A stretch of DNA of 64,000 nucleotides from Pseudoalteromonas sp. T1lg23B (GTDB lineage: Bacteria > Pseudomonadota > Gammaproteobacteria > Enterobacterales > Alteromonadaceae), in the NCBI RefSeq assembly GCF_002964665.1, contig NZ_PQBZ01000034.1, positions 620,429-684,428 of the forward strand, read 5' to 3'. The notes under the pieces were generated by a model. That model did not search any database, was not told where the DNA came from, and saw only the letters and a program-made list of their open reading frames with translations. Shown piece by piece: positions 20,434-29,901 of this stretch. The position numbers were made by a program, and so were the translations under genes. Every line of letters begins with the position of its first letter. The first letter of the stretch is position 1.

Positions 20434-21048
20434 ATGAAATACAATCGCAAATTACTGAAACTAGTCCCTTTTGCGGTGATCTCGACACTTGCACTGAGTG
20501 CCTGTCAAAGCACCAAAGTACAACGAATAGATGCAAATCAAGAAGTGGCGTTGTCGGATAAATGGAATGGTAAAGATTCTCAGCTAGTGTCCGAAGCGAT
20601 GGTCAGCGATATGTTGAGCTTCCCTTGGGTTAATGATCATCTTAAAAAAGAAGGTACTCGCCCCGCTATCATCATCCAGTCTATTCGCAATAAATCGCAT
20701 CAACATATCGCGGTGGATACATTTTTGAATGACCTAAAACGCGCTATCTTACGTTCTGGGCAAGCTGATTTTGTTGCTAATAAAGAGATCAGAGAAGAAA
20801 TTAGAGACGAGCGAAAAGATCAAGAACTCAATGCCAGTTTAGAGACACAGAATGAGATGGGACAGGAGCAAGGCGCTGATTATGCGCTATCGGGCACTAT
20901 CAATTCTTTTGTAGACCAGCAAGGTGGCACGCGTGTTACGTTCTATCAAGTGGATTTGCGTCTTATCGATATGACCAGCAACCGTGAAGTATGGAATGGT
21001 CAGAAAAAAATTCAAAAACTGCAAGAGCGATCAGGTTATGGTTTCTAA
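20434..21048 (+). CDS. LpoB-like penicillin-binding-protein activator lipoprotein
   Basis: A 204-residue lipoprotein (lipobox LSAC, Cys24) of the LpoB/YcfM family. Landmarks are LVSEAMVSDMLSFPWV, RPAIIIQSIRNKSHQHIAVDTF, GADYALSGTINSF and a C-terminal LIDMTSNREVWNGQKKI. In E. coli LpoB reaches from the outer membrane to stimulate PBP1B; here the exact partner is not known. It sits in a lipoprotein operon and overlaps the next gene by 11 bases. Confidence 0.8.
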   Translation: MKYNRKLLKLVPFAVISTLALSACQSTKVQRIDANQEVALSDKWNGKDSQLVSEAMVSDMLSFPWVNDHLKKEGTRPAIIIQSIRNKSHQHIAVDTFLNDLKRAILRSGQADFVANKEIREEIRDERKDQELNASLETQNEMGQEQGADYALSGTINSFVDQQGGTRVTFYQVDLRLIDMTSNREVWNGQKKIQKLQERSGYGF

Positions 21049-22021
21049 ACTAACAGGCATATTATGCATTGGCGCTTTACTACTCAGTGGCTGCCAAAGC
21101 ACTGCTCAAACGCCCACTACAGCGACTAAGCCTGCATGGCTGACGACCACCCCAAGCTCTGATTATCTGATCTATGGTGTTGGTTATGCCGATAGTGTTG
21201 GAGACATGCAAAACGCAAAACTTGCTGCCCAAGAGTCTGCCCGATTGGCTTTGGCTAAGCAGCTCAATGTCACTATTTCTGCGCACACTACAGTTTCACA
21301 ATCGGCAACCGAAAAATCGATGCAATATCATGTGGATGAATTGATCAGTAGCCAAGTTCCTAACATTTTATTGCAAGGTGTGAAGATTGAAGACGAGTTT
21401 TGGCAAAATAACACCGCTTATGCCTTAGCTTCGTTTAATCGCACTGAGGCTATTATGCAAACAGAGTTGAGTATCAACGCTGTTGATGAAGAAATCATGC
21501 AAATTTCATTATCGGATAATAGCAAATCACAGCGCCTTAAACAGGCTATCTCTGTGCGTACGCTCGCGATAAAAAGGCAAAAGCTAAATGACTATTTGCA
21601 AATGTTACAAAGTCCTAAGCTCCCTTTGCCTACAGATGTTCTATCAAAACTTTCACGCAGCGCTCAAGTGCTCAATACCCTAAGTTTTAGTATCGTCGCC
21701 GACTCTTCTGAACACGAAAATATCCGGGATCTCATGGCCAGCTCCTTAACAAGTAATGGTATTCAAATAAGTCAAAGTGACGCAGATTTTGAACTGGCTT
21801 TTCGCGTCAATTGGCAACAAATAGTCAAATCTGGCACCCACTACAGCATTGCGGAAAGCTTTATGGTGGTTAAGGAGCAAGGTATGGAAAAAGCGCATTT
21901 CAATGATAAGGTGAAAGCGGCTTCTTCATATGCTCAAACGGCTAGAAACAACGCTATGCAAAAACTCGCTGACAAACTGTCAGAACAACTTGCGCATTTT
22001 ATCGTCTACGGCGGCATATAG
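21038..22021 (+). CDS. LPP20-family lipoprotein (second copy)
   Basis: Start ATG at 21038 inside the lpoB-like 3' end; 327 residues. Lipobox LLSGC (Cys19). It has an LPP20-like domain (KPAWLTTTPSSDYLIYGVGYADS, shown as landmark; then AAQESARLALAKQLNVTIS) and a second, less recognisable alpha/beta domain. The architecture echoes the lipoprotein at 17956-18534. Together with COG3014-like and LpoB-like proteins it forms a three-gene lipoprotein operon, perhaps linked to cell-wall synthesis control. Confidence 0.75.
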   Translation: MVSKLTGILCIGALLLSGCQSTAQTPTTATKPAWLTTTPSSDYLIYGVGYADSVGDMQNAKLAAQESARLALAKQLNVTISAHTTVSQSATEKSMQYHVDELISSQVPNILLQGVKIEDEFWQNNTAYALASFNRTEAIMQTELSINAVDEEIMQISLSDNSKSQRLKQAISVRTLAIKRQKLNDYLQMLQSPKLPLPTDVLSKLSRSAQVLNTLSFSIVADSSEHENIRDLMASSLTSNGIQISQSDADFELAFRVNWQQIVKSGTHYSIAESFMVVKEQGMEKAHFNDKVKAASSYAQTARNNAMQKLADKLSEQLAHFIVYGGI

Positions 22022-22047
22022 CCGCTCGCCACTGAAAAATCTTTAAT

Positions 22048-22071
22048 GCCGCAGGTTAAGCTCTGCGGCAC
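22048..22071. terminator. Hairpin between convergent LPP20 and yejK genes
   Basis: Stem GCCGCAG/CTGCGGC with an 8-base loop in a 66-base convergent gap. The T-run is poor on both strands, so this is a weak terminator candidate. Confidence 0.4.
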
Positions 22072-22087
22072 TATTTCCTAACAAGAC

Positions 22088-23101
22088 TTATTCACTTTCC
22101 TCGTAAAAGCGTTGTAACTGATCTTTCAGGTTCGGTGGGATCCCTTTAATCGTCAAGGTGTCGTTGCGGGCATCATAAATAACTCTCTCACCCAAATGTT
22201 TGCGCTCAAATCCTACACTCACGCCACCGCCCAAACCTGAAAACTTCACCATAGTGCTAACTGTTTTCTTGTCTACGGGGAAAGACTCTGCAAGATCGTA
22301 ACCTTGATCCTTGTAAAAATCTTCAAAAGGCGAATCCGAGGACTTAGATAATGTTTCAGATAAAGATTCAATATTTGCGTCTTCCCCAGAAGCTACACAG
22401 TCATTACAATAGTCAAAGACTTCTTTGCGCAAGGTATCCTTTTCTTGCTTGTTAAACTGCTGCTCGCTTAAATAGTCTTCCACCGCATTAAGCATCACTT
22501 GTGATTGTTGTTTGGGATCGATCCCCTCTTCACAACCTAAAAAGTCTAAGAAAAAGTCAGCAACTTTGCGCCCAGCTCGACCTTTGATGAAAGAGATATA
22601 ACGGGCATCATCTGGCTGTGTATCCCACGCAGTTAAATCCACTCGTGCGGCGAGTTGCATGCGTGAAATATCTAAGTGTCGAGAAGCCGACAAATCCAGT
22701 TCTGAGTTAATCGAATAATGTTCCTTAATATTGATTAATGCGATGAGGACGTAGTCTGTCGCTACATATTGGTAGTGACAAAACACTAGGTAGCCTACTT
22801 CATTAAAAGCATATTTATTAAGTTCTTCTTTTAAAACTTCTGTGGCTTGTTGTGTAAAATGCCAAAACCCTAGTTCATTATTTCGATAGCTCTGCATAGC
22901 AGCAGAAACTTGGCTGTTTTTTTCACCACTAAATGCGCAGTACCCCTTACCTGGTTTGCCATTGTAAGCATGGTGTAACTGTTCGATGAATACATTAACT
23001 TTTTCGTTAACTTGCATTTCATCTTCACGTAAATGGATCTGCGTATCTTCATCGTGCTTGTCGACATAATGTACAACTAGCTTATTCACCTCTATGCTCA
23101 T
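22088..23101 (-). CDS. yejK: Nucleoid-associated protein YejK (NdpA)
   Basis: A 337-residue member of the YejK/NdpA family (E. coli 335). It opens SIEVNKLVVHYVDK and contains KGRAGRKVADFFLDFLGCEEGIDPK, a highly conserved block. It binds DNA in the nucleoid. Divergent yejL starts 65 bases away, the conserved yejK/yejLM arrangement. Confidence 0.94.
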   Translation of the reverse strand: MSIEVNKLVVHYVDKHDEDTQIHLREDEMQVNEKVNVFIEQLHHAYNGKPGKGYCAFSGEKNSQVSAAMQSYRNNELGFWHFTQQATEVLKEELNKYAFNEVGYLVFCHYQYVATDYVLIALINIKEHYSINSELDLSASRHLDISRMQLAARVDLTAWDTQPDDARYISFIKGRAGRKVADFFLDFLGCEEGIDPKQQSQVMLNAVEDYLSEQQFNKQEKDTLRKEVFDYCNDCVASGEDANIESLSETLSKSSDSPFEDFYKDQGYDLAESFPVDKKTVSTMVKFSGLGGGVSVGFERKHLGERVIYDARNDTLTIKGIPPNLKDQLQRFYEESE

Positions 23102-23166
23102 GTTTGTTTTTCACGCCTCTGGTGTTAAAATGAAAAAATTATAACTCTTTAATATTGAACCAACTG

Positions 23167-23379
23167 ATGCCTATCCAATCTAAATATTCCAACGAACAAG
23201 TTGAACAAATTGTTGACCAACTAATTGATGTGCTCACCTCAGCGCAGGCACCGGTTGATTTGAGTCTTATGTGTTTGGGAAATTCTATCACGCATATTTT
23301 AAAAGAACATGTGCCTGAGGCGAAAAGACAATCAGTTGCGCAAAACTTCTCTAAAGCGCTCGTACAATCGGTAAAATAA
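23167..23379 (+). CDS. yejL: YejL, DUF1414 small protein
   Basis: A 70-residue protein, MPIQSKYSNEQVEQIVDQ..., which aligns without gaps to E. coli YejL (MPQISRYSDEQVEQ), including APVDLSLMCLGN. The start at 23167 is preferred to an upstream TTG because of this match. Function unknown. It ends 4 bases before the yejM-like gene. Confidence 0.92.
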   Translation: MPIQSKYSNEQVEQIVDQLIDVLTSAQAPVDLSLMCLGNSITHILKEHVPEAKRQSVAQNFSKALVQSVK

Positions 23380-23383
23380 CTGG

Positions 23384-24880
23384 ATGAATTTAACCCCACA
23401 AAGCCCATTTTCTTCTAAAGCGAGCCAACTTCTTAGTTGGGGGCACTGGTTTACCTTTGCTAACATTGGCTTAGTCTTACTGATCAGTATCAGCTATTTA
23501 CTTGCAGATAAGCCACCAGCTTCTGCGCTGGGCGGTTTTTACATGCTGATTACTTGGTTAAGTCATACCAGCTTTATTACGTTTTGTGCCTTTGTTTTAA
23601 CCATTTTCCCTCTGAGTCTCGTATTTCCTTATCCGAGACATATAAGAGGTATGGCGGCACTACTGGCTACTGGTGGGATTTCCATTCTCTCGCTTGATGC
23701 TTTTGTGTATTTTCAGCTTGGCTATCATTTGAACATTCAAGCATTACCAGAAATCATATCGTTACTATGGGGCAAGTTTAGCGGCTCACCTTTAATTGTC
23801 ACCATGTTAGTGGTTGGTTTTATTTTAGCGGTGTTTGTATTTGAGTTACTTGCGGGTAATCGTGCTTGGCGGCATTTAGCCGAATTAAAAGGATACCGAT
23901 TTCCAAGATATGCGACGGCTATTCTCGTCAGCTGCTTTGCTGCTAGCCATAGTATCCATATCTGGGCTGATGCCAATGCCTATTTTGATGTTACTAAACA
24001 AGACAATATACTCCCGCTGTCATACCCGACCACAGCAAAAACATTGCTGGCTCGTCATGACTTATTAGACATCAAACAGTACGAACAAGCGCGAGATATC
24101 AGCCTAGCAAAGGCACACAGCCAATTTACATTTAATAAGCCATTACCACAATGTCAGCCACAAAGCACTGTGTCTGCAACGATTGTTGTATTTGAGCAAC
24201 AGTCAGAACTTGCTGCTTTTGCTGACAAACATCAGCTACAGCCAACAGCCCAATTACTACAGCCCTCAAATCATGAAGATGCCATTTTTAATCTGGTTTA
24301 CGGGCTACCTGCTTATTATAAATCAGCGATGTCCCAAGATTCACTTCCTCCTTGGAGCTCTGAAGCTCAACTTGTTAGTGTAATGGGCCTGAGTTTAATT
24401 GCTGATATGGACGTTACAGACGCTCCGATTAAAATTATTGCCGCTGATCAGTTCGATGAAGAAAAAAATATTGAGGGCCCTGTTATTGCGTTTTCCTTAG
24501 CACCTCACAGTACCGATGTTGTATACAATAGTGTGTTCTATAGCAACTACTTCGATTCTTCTGATTTACTGACGTTTAAGCAATTGCACGACATCACATA
24601 CACACTTGTTGCAGATCATTTAAATTGTCCTCAACTTGCTACCAGCTCAATGCTAGGTAGAGATCTCAAACACTCTAACAGTAACGAAGGGGTTAACTAT
24701 ACCCAAGGTGTGCTCGTTGCTTTTCGTAAAGACCGTATAACACTCGTGAGTCAAGACGGTAGTTATAAGAACGTTTCTGGCACTGAAGGATTTGCAATTG
24801 ATCAGAAGTTGGATATTCCATTTTTAATCAATAATATCAAAGTATTGAAAACGTTTTCACCGCAGAAACATACTCCGTAA
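23384..24880 (+). CDS. YejM (PbgA/LapC)-like inner-membrane protein with reduced periplasmic domain
   Basis: 498 residues, against 586 in E. coli YejM. The N-terminal DUF3413 region has five predicted membrane helices (about 18-190: WFTFANIGLVLLISISYLL, LIVTMLVVGFILAVFVF among others). The periplasmic part keeps only islands of the sulfatase-like fold: VSATIVVFEQ, EDAIFNLVYGLPAYYKSAM (as NGIFGLFYG in E. coli) and a beta-rich end like the YejM C-terminus. Most of the hydrolase core is missing. In enterics YejM senses periplasmic lipopolysaccharide and controls LpxC stability. Co-transcribed with yejL. Confidence 0.82.
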   Translation: MNLTPQSPFSSKASQLLSWGHWFTFANIGLVLLISISYLLADKPPASALGGFYMLITWLSHTSFITFCAFVLTIFPLSLVFPYPRHIRGMAALLATGGISILSLDAFVYFQLGYHLNIQALPEIISLLWGKFSGSPLIVTMLVVGFILAVFVFELLAGNRAWRHLAELKGYRFPRYATAILVSCFAASHSIHIWADANAYFDVTKQDNILPLSYPTTAKTLLARHDLLDIKQYEQARDISLAKAHSQFTFNKPLPQCQPQSTVSATIVVFEQQSELAAFADKHQLQPTAQLLQPSNHEDAIFNLVYGLPAYYKSAMSQDSLPPWSSEAQLVSVMGLSLIADMDVTDAPIKIIAADQFDEEKNIEGPVIAFSLAPHSTDVVYNSVFYSNYFDSSDLLTFKQLHDITYTLVADHLNCPQLATSSMLGRDLKHSNSNEGVNYTQGVLVAFRKDRITLVSQDGSYKNVSGTEGFAIDQKLDIPFLINNIKVLKTFSPQKHTP

Positions 24881-24941
24881 TTTGCCATTTCTTAATGTTT
24901 GTCTATCTTTGTGTTAGGAGATTACAACAAAAGGAAAACCT

Positions 24942-25415
24942 ATGACACGCGGTATATTTGTTCTGGCATTATTACTTTCCCTTCCAAGCCACGCTAAAAC
25001 GATAGTTAACTATTACAAATGTGTCACTGAACGAGGAACTGTCTACAGTCAGTTTCCTTGCGCGCGTAATGGCACTCAACATACTCTAACCAACATAGAT
25101 CCAGAATCAAATTCATCCGCTGACCAGCATTACAAAACGCTCAATAAGCTTGAGAAGAAGCAGATCATTCGTAATCTAAAAAATGAGTTAAGAGCGAAAA
25201 AACACGAGGCGGCCATTTTAACTCGTGAACGAGATCAAGACACCCGCAATCAACAATTGAGGGTCAATCGCATTATGGATGACAACGAGCGCAAAGCAAC
25301 ACTGGATGATATCAAGCGCCAGCTCAAAGCGATCAACAAAGACTACCATAAGCAGGCTAGAAAGCTGAACAAACAGATCGCTCAGTTAGAAAAGAAACTA
25401 AAGCGTTATGAATGA
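24942..25415 (+). CDS. Small secreted coiled-coil protein (DUF4124-like N-terminus)
   Basis: 157 residues, good site AAAGGAAAACCT before ATG. Signal peptide (GIFVLALLLSLPSHA). A short DUF4124-like segment (YYKCVTERGTVYSQFPC, with two cysteines) precedes a long charged helix from about 70 to the end (EKKQIIRNLKNELRAKKHE...; KQIAQLEKKLKRYE), a clear coiled coil. Probably periplasmic. Function unknown. Confidence 0.65.
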   Translation: MTRGIFVLALLLSLPSHAKTIVNYYKCVTERGTVYSQFPCARNGTQHTLTNIDPESNSSADQHYKTLNKLEKKQIIRNLKNELRAKKHEAAILTRERDQDTRNQQLRVNRIMDDNERKATLDDIKRQLKAINKDYHKQARKLNKQIAQLEKKLKRYE

Positions 25416-25475
25416 GTGACACGCGAGCTAAAAAGCGCTAACCTACCTAGAGGTCTTACCACTTAGGGTGTTAGA

Positions 25476-27218
25476 GTGCATTCTTTTACCATTGCAGAGC
25501 TGATTCTGGCTGGATTTACCGAGCATTATCAGCGTTTTCAAAGCATTACAAAACTGACTGGGCAAGCATTTTCACAACAGGACTGGTCGCAAATTCAGCA
25601 AATAAGTAAGTCCAGAATCAGTCATTATGACCAACGAGTTGAAGAAACCGTTGACCGTCTTAAAGCGTCACTCACCTGCACTAAGCTCAACGAGCCTCTT
25701 TGGTATCAAATTAAACAAGACTACTTAGAACTACTCAGCTACCACCCTCAGGCCGAGCTGGCCGAAACCTTTTACAATTCCGTTTTTTGCCGACTGTTCC
25801 ACCGCCGCTATTTCAATAATGACTTCATCTTTGTGGAAACCACGCTAAAAGATGCGCCAGCGCTGCCCGTTGAGGCTGAATACCGTAGCTATTTTCCAGT
25901 TGTATCTGGGCTAAAACCAACCATAAAACAGATTATCAAACATATTGACTTCAAGTGTGACTTTCAGAATTTAGATAAAGACATCAAACTATTAATGAAA
26001 GCCTTTATCCGCCAAGCACCAGACACACACCACCGAAGTCATATGATGCGCTTTGATATACTACAAGCTCCATTTTATCGGAACAAAGGTGCATATATCA
26101 TTGGTCGTGTCGTTTCAAAAAGTGGTATACAGCCATTTATTATTTCGGTGCTTCACCACCGCAAAGGAGGTTTATGCATTGATGCCTTGTTAACCAATTC
26201 ATCGCAAATGAGGGTGATCTTTGGGTTTGCCCGAGCCTATTTTATGGTGGAAACGCATGCTCCTTCTGCTCTGGTTCGCTTCTTGAATCAACTCATGCCT
26301 AATAAGACACCGGCTGAGCTTTACAATGCCATTGGTTTTCACAAACAAGGAAAGACCGAGTTCTACAGAGAGTTCCTGCACCACTTAGACAACAGCCAAG
26401 ATCTATTTACCATTGCTCCTGGCACCCCTGGGATGGTAATGATGGTATTTACCCTTGAAAACTTTCCTTATGTATTCAAAGTGATAAAAGACAAGTTTTC
26501 CGAAAGTAAACCTTTTGGACGAGATACCGTATTGGCGCGCTATCAGTTGGTTAAGAACCATGACCGTGTCGGTCGAATGGCTGACACGATTGAGTATTCA
26601 AATGTTGTTATTCCTAAATCCCGTATTGCTCCTGAGCTATTAACTCAACTACGCAACACTATCTCTGAGAGCTTATTAGAAGAAGACGATACATTAGTTA
26701 TCAAACATTTGTATATTGAGCGACGTATGACACCTTTGAATTTATACTTGCACAATGCCACAGCAGAGCAAACCGAGGTCGTCATGAAGGATTATGGTAA
26801 TGCTATCAAGGAAATGCTTCAGGCAAATATTTTTCCCGGTGACATGCTGTTAAAAAATTTCGGTGTCAGTAAACATTTAAGAGTGATTTTTTATGATTAT
26901 GATGAGGTTCAGTATCTTACCGATATGAATTTTAGGGACATGCCGAAAACCGATTTGACCGACCTATATTCAGGTATTGATGAACATTCGGCCGCACCAC
27001 AAGACGTATTTCCAGAGCAACTGTGTACATTTGTTCTCACAAACCCTACACTCAGGTCCATATTTGAAAAAGCTCATCCCGAGCTTTTATCAGCGAGTTA
27101 CTGGCAACAAGCACAGCTAGATGTTAAAAATAAGGTTGTAAAACATATATTTCCTTATCCACAAGAGCAGCGCTTTATCCACTTAGATAAAACCATAAAG
27201 GAACGCCATGAACATTAG
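25476..27218 (+). CDS. aceK: Isocitrate dehydrogenase kinase/phosphatase
   Basis: 580 residues (E. coli 578). It reversibly phosphorylates isocitrate dehydrogenase and so switches carbon between the TCA cycle and the glyoxylate shunt. It shows the AceK regulatory half and the kinase half with FPYVFKVIKDKF (ATP-binding lysine), MLLKNFGVSKHLRVIFYDYDEV (catalytic/metal-binding DYDE) and LRSIFEKAHPELLSA. Start is GTG at 25476. aceB and aceA are not adjacent, unlike enterics. The 3' end overlaps a LysR gene by 11 bases. Confidence 0.96.
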   Translation: MHSFTIAELILAGFTEHYQRFQSITKLTGQAFSQQDWSQIQQISKSRISHYDQRVEETVDRLKASLTCTKLNEPLWYQIKQDYLELLSYHPQAELAETFYNSVFCRLFHRRYFNNDFIFVETTLKDAPALPVEAEYRSYFPVVSGLKPTIKQIIKHIDFKCDFQNLDKDIKLLMKAFIRQAPDTHHRSHMMRFDILQAPFYRNKGAYIIGRVVSKSGIQPFIISVLHHRKGGLCIDALLTNSSQMRVIFGFARAYFMVETHAPSALVRFLNQLMPNKTPAELYNAIGFHKQGKTEFYREFLHHLDNSQDLFTIAPGTPGMVMMVFTLENFPYVFKVIKDKFSESKPFGRDTVLARYQLVKNHDRVGRMADTIEYSNVVIPKSRIAPELLTQLRNTISESLLEEDDTLVIKHLYIERRMTPLNLYLHNATAEQTEVVMKDYGNAIKEMLQANIFPGDMLLKNFGVSKHLRVIFYDYDEVQYLTDMNFRDMPKTDLTDLYSGIDEHSAAPQDVFPEQLCTFVLTNPTLRSIFEKAHPELLSASYWQQAQLDVKNKVVKHIFPYPQEQRFIHLDKTIKERHEH

Positions 27219-28146
27219 TAAAATTGACCTAAACCTATTAGTTTATCTAGATACCCTACTGCGCGAATGCAATGTTACTCGAGCTGCGAATCAGCTAAGT
27301 ATCACTCAACCTGCGATGAGTAATGGACTAAAAAGGTTGCGGAATTTATTCAATGATCCAATTTTGGTTCGCACCAGCGAAGGCATGGTTCCCACTGAGC
27401 GTGCACTTGAACTGCAACCAGTCATACGCGGTATCCTAATGACATTAGAAGAAACGCTGGCCCCAAATCGTGAATTTGTTGCTAGTCAAAGTAATCGTGT
27501 TTTTCGGATCATGGCCAGTGACTACGCTGCCAGCACGTTGGCTCCCAAGCTATTGAATAAACTCCATGAAGAGGCTCCTGATACCACTCTCGATATTCTC
27601 ACACCAAGTGATGTCACCTTTCATGATGTGGAAAACGGCAAAGTAGATATGGCGATTAATCGCTTTGAAAATTTACCGCAATCGTTTCACCACAAACAAA
27701 TTTGGAAAGACAGCTTTTGCTGTTTGATTAAATCTGACAATCCTATTATCGATAACTTTAATCTTGATGCGTATTTGAAAGCACGCCATATCTGGGTGAG
27801 TAAGACCGGCTTTGGTGTCGGCGTAGGTATGGACCCAGCAGACGTACAAAAGCTAGGTTGGGTTGATGAGGCACTGGCACACTTTGGTAAACACCGTAAT
27901 ATTGCAACTTTTACCCGTAACTATCACGTTGCTATACACCTTGCGAAAGAGCAAAATTTGGTAGCTACATTGCCGTCAAAAGCAGCTAATATCTACAAAA
28001 ATGACCCAACTATCGCGATTTTGGAGCCGCCTTTCCCAATTCCACCATTTGAGCTAGACATGATCTGGAGTCCGCTGTTGCACCGTGATGCGAGCCATAT
28101 TTGGTTGAGACAGAAAATTGCGGAAGTGGCGCAAGAACTTAAGTAA
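27208..28146 (+). CDS. LysR-family transcriptional regulator
   Basis: 312 residues, start ATG behind AAGGAACGCC. N-terminal winged helix (IDLNLLVYLDTLLRECNVTRAANQLSITQPAMSNGLKRL as the HTH region, residues 6-44) and a substrate-binding effector domain (about 90-300). The NodD/SyrM-like opening DLNLLVYLDTLL is typical of one LysR subgroup. The ligand is unknown. Overlap with aceK suggests co-transcription and perhaps control of acetate or fatty-acid use (inference). Confidence 0.88.
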   Translation: MNISKIDLNLLVYLDTLLRECNVTRAANQLSITQPAMSNGLKRLRNLFNDPILVRTSEGMVPTERALELQPVIRGILMTLEETLAPNREFVASQSNRVFRIMASDYAASTLAPKLLNKLHEEAPDTTLDILTPSDVTFHDVENGKVDMAINRFENLPQSFHHKQIWKDSFCCLIKSDNPIIDNFNLDAYLKARHIWVSKTGFGVGVGMDPADVQKLGWVDEALAHFGKHRNIATFTRNYHVAIHLAKEQNLVATLPSKAANIYKNDPTIAILEPPFPIPPFELDMIWSPLLHRDASHIWLRQKIAEVAQELK

Positions 28147-28164
28147 TTTTAAAACATCGTTAAG

Positions 28165-28201
28165 ATGGGATAGTAGTGAACATTTTTCAGCACTATCCCA
28201 T
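28165..28201. terminator. Hairpin between convergent genes
   Basis: Inverted repeat ATGGGATAGT...ACTATCCCAT with a 17-base spacer between the LysR stop and the convergent lipoprotein gene. There is no strong T-run, so the terminator role is tentative. Confidence 0.4.
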
Positions 28202-28209
28202 GCAAATCA

Positions 28210-29901
28210 CTATTCTTCTGCTGGCCAACCAAACGGAATTACAGGAACATTTAATCCCCTAGCAGCGATTGCCTCTGGTACTGTCATGGTTGAGTCTGTT
28301 GGGGTCCATAGATCATTGGTGAAAGCCAACGTACTATCTTCCAATGCTATATCTCCAAGAACACCACTGGCGTCTATATCAAACACAAAAGAACCTAAAC
28401 CATCATAGTCACAGCTTACTGTGGGTGCGTATTCTATATTGGCGCGATGATCAGTCCCTAAGTAAGTGCCAGAGGTGGAGTCAAACTCAAAAAACTGTCT
28501 TTGCGTTTTGCTCACTAAGGTATGGTCAGCCCCTGGGCCTGCCCAATTACAAATAAACCCTGATATAGTACCGTCAGTGTTGTCAATTGACGTGCCATAA
28601 CCAAAGTGAGACTCTCCGTTATCAAGACTGGCGTCGTTAAAGCCAATATTAAATACTCTGCTGTGTCCGTCTCCCGCACCTGCTTGCCAAACGTGCGCAT
28701 AATCACCCGCTAAGGTTGTTAAGTCAAAATCAGCACCATAGATTGAAAAATTCTCACTCCAGCCGTCTGGGTTAGATACGGCGTTGTAGATATTGTCAAC
28801 ATCAACAATATTGTTGCTGTTAAATACGTTGGCGACACCATGACCACACAAAGTTCCGCTGCGTGATTGTAATACCATGTTGTCGCCGTTTCTTTGATAA
28901 GCTATTGAACCAGCCAGGGTTCTCTCATTCTGTGTACAGTTCATACCGGGGAACTCAATACCAGATACTCCAACCTCCCCCTCAACGGTATATCGTAAAT
29001 AACCCTCGTACTGTTCACTGTCTGAACCCGGTACATGTGTCATGTCCAAAGTAATGGCATACACATCACTACCAACTTGATAACTTAGCTCAACTTGATA
29101 CACCCATTGTGTGGCTGTTTGCTCGATACTGGCATTGCTGAACGTGACATCCGTCACCCCCGCATCATTCATCAATCCAGTTACATCAAGCGTACTGCCA
29201 ACTTCGGGAAGGCTACTGCCATCGGCGGTGGCGGCAGCAACCATACTGGCTAAAGTCATCAATGACATGGTTGTTTGAGATTCAACACCTTCCAACAACG
29301 CATTTGTTTGCGCCACAGCACAGGCATCACCGCTGCTATCTGATGCCAACCAAAGTCCAAGATCTCCACTGGGTAAGCTGCCACTAGCACTGCTAGGACT
29401 GGGTGCATCAGGGTGACCGCTATACATGACCACTGGACCGAAACAACTGGCGTTGTGACCGGTCACATAAAAAGCATTTACATCAAATGTATCACTGATG
29501 GAAGTATCACCTTTCAAAATAGCATCAATCAATTCTGTCGCCGAGAAATAACTTGGCACCGTCGTCACCGTGAACGAGCTACCTGCACGACCCTGGTTTT
29601 CCTGTCGTCTTGAAAACGGAGAAGTTGTCATCAGTTGTGTTGGAAACACCATCGCGACCTGTGAGTCTGGCTCTGGATCAGGCGTTGGGTCTGGAGTGGG
29701 ATCCGGTTCGGGGTCTGGCGTGGGATCTGGATATGGGTCTGGTGTGGGATCGGGTTCAGGGTCAGGTGTTGGGTCTGGAGTAGGATCCGGCGTATCACTA
29801 TTATCACTTGGTACTTGAGGCTGTTCATTATTGGACGAGTCATCAGATGAGCACGCCACACACAACCAACTAACAAACAAACAGAGCAGAAGCTTTTTCA
29901 T
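28210..29901 (-). CDS. Large lipoprotein with Pro-Asp repeat linker, function unknown
   Basis: Start ATG at 29901 (AAAGGGG upstream), 563 residues. The signal peptide ends in lipobox VAC (Cys17). A disordered linker of PDPTPDPEPD repeats (about 40-78) then carries an exported beta-rich region of about 480 residues with several cysteines (NASCFGPVVMYSG; GMNCTQNERTLAG; LCGHGVANVF; FICNWAGPGADHTLVS). I do not recognise the family. The layout, lipid anchor plus stiff linker plus globular domain, suggests a cell-surface protein. Confidence 0.72.
   Translation of the reverse strand: MKKLLLCLFVSWLCVACSSDDSSNNEQPQVPSDNSDTPDPTPDPTPDPEPDPTPDPYPDPTPDPEPDPTPDPTPDPEPDSQVAMVFPTQLMTTSPFSRRQENQGRAGSSFTVTTVPSYFSATELIDAILKGDTSISDTFDVNAFYVTGHNASCFGPVVMYSGHPDAPSPSSASGSLPSGDLGLWLASDSSGDACAVAQTNALLEGVESQTTMSLMTLASMVAAATADGSSLPEVGSTLDVTGLMNDAGVTDVTFSNASIEQTATQWVYQVELSYQVGSDVYAITLDMTHVPGSDSEQYEGYLRYTVEGEVGVSGIEFPGMNCTQNERTLAGSIAYQRNGDNMVLQSRSGTLCGHGVANVFNSNNIVDVDNIYNAVSNPDGWSENFSIYGADFDLTTLAGDYAHVWQAGAGDGHSRVFNIGFNDASLDNGESHFGYGTSIDNTDGTISGFICNWAGPGADHTLVSKTQRQFFEFDSTSGTYLGTDHRANIEYAPTVSCDYDGLGSFVFDIDASGVLGDIALEDSTLAFTNDLWTPTDSTMTVPEAIAARGLNVPVIPFGWPAEE
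29664..29795 (-). repeat. Pro-Asp/Glu linker repeats in lipoprotein gene
   Basis: Short 12-18-bp tandem units coding for PDPTPDPEPD-type sequence. They cause a Gly/Ser-rich open frame on the plus strand that is not a gene. Confidence 0.85.

Noticed and set aside
29570..29818. Gly/Ser-repeat protein on the plus strand
   Set aside because: Antisense shadow of the Pro-Asp linker repeats of the lipoprotein gene.
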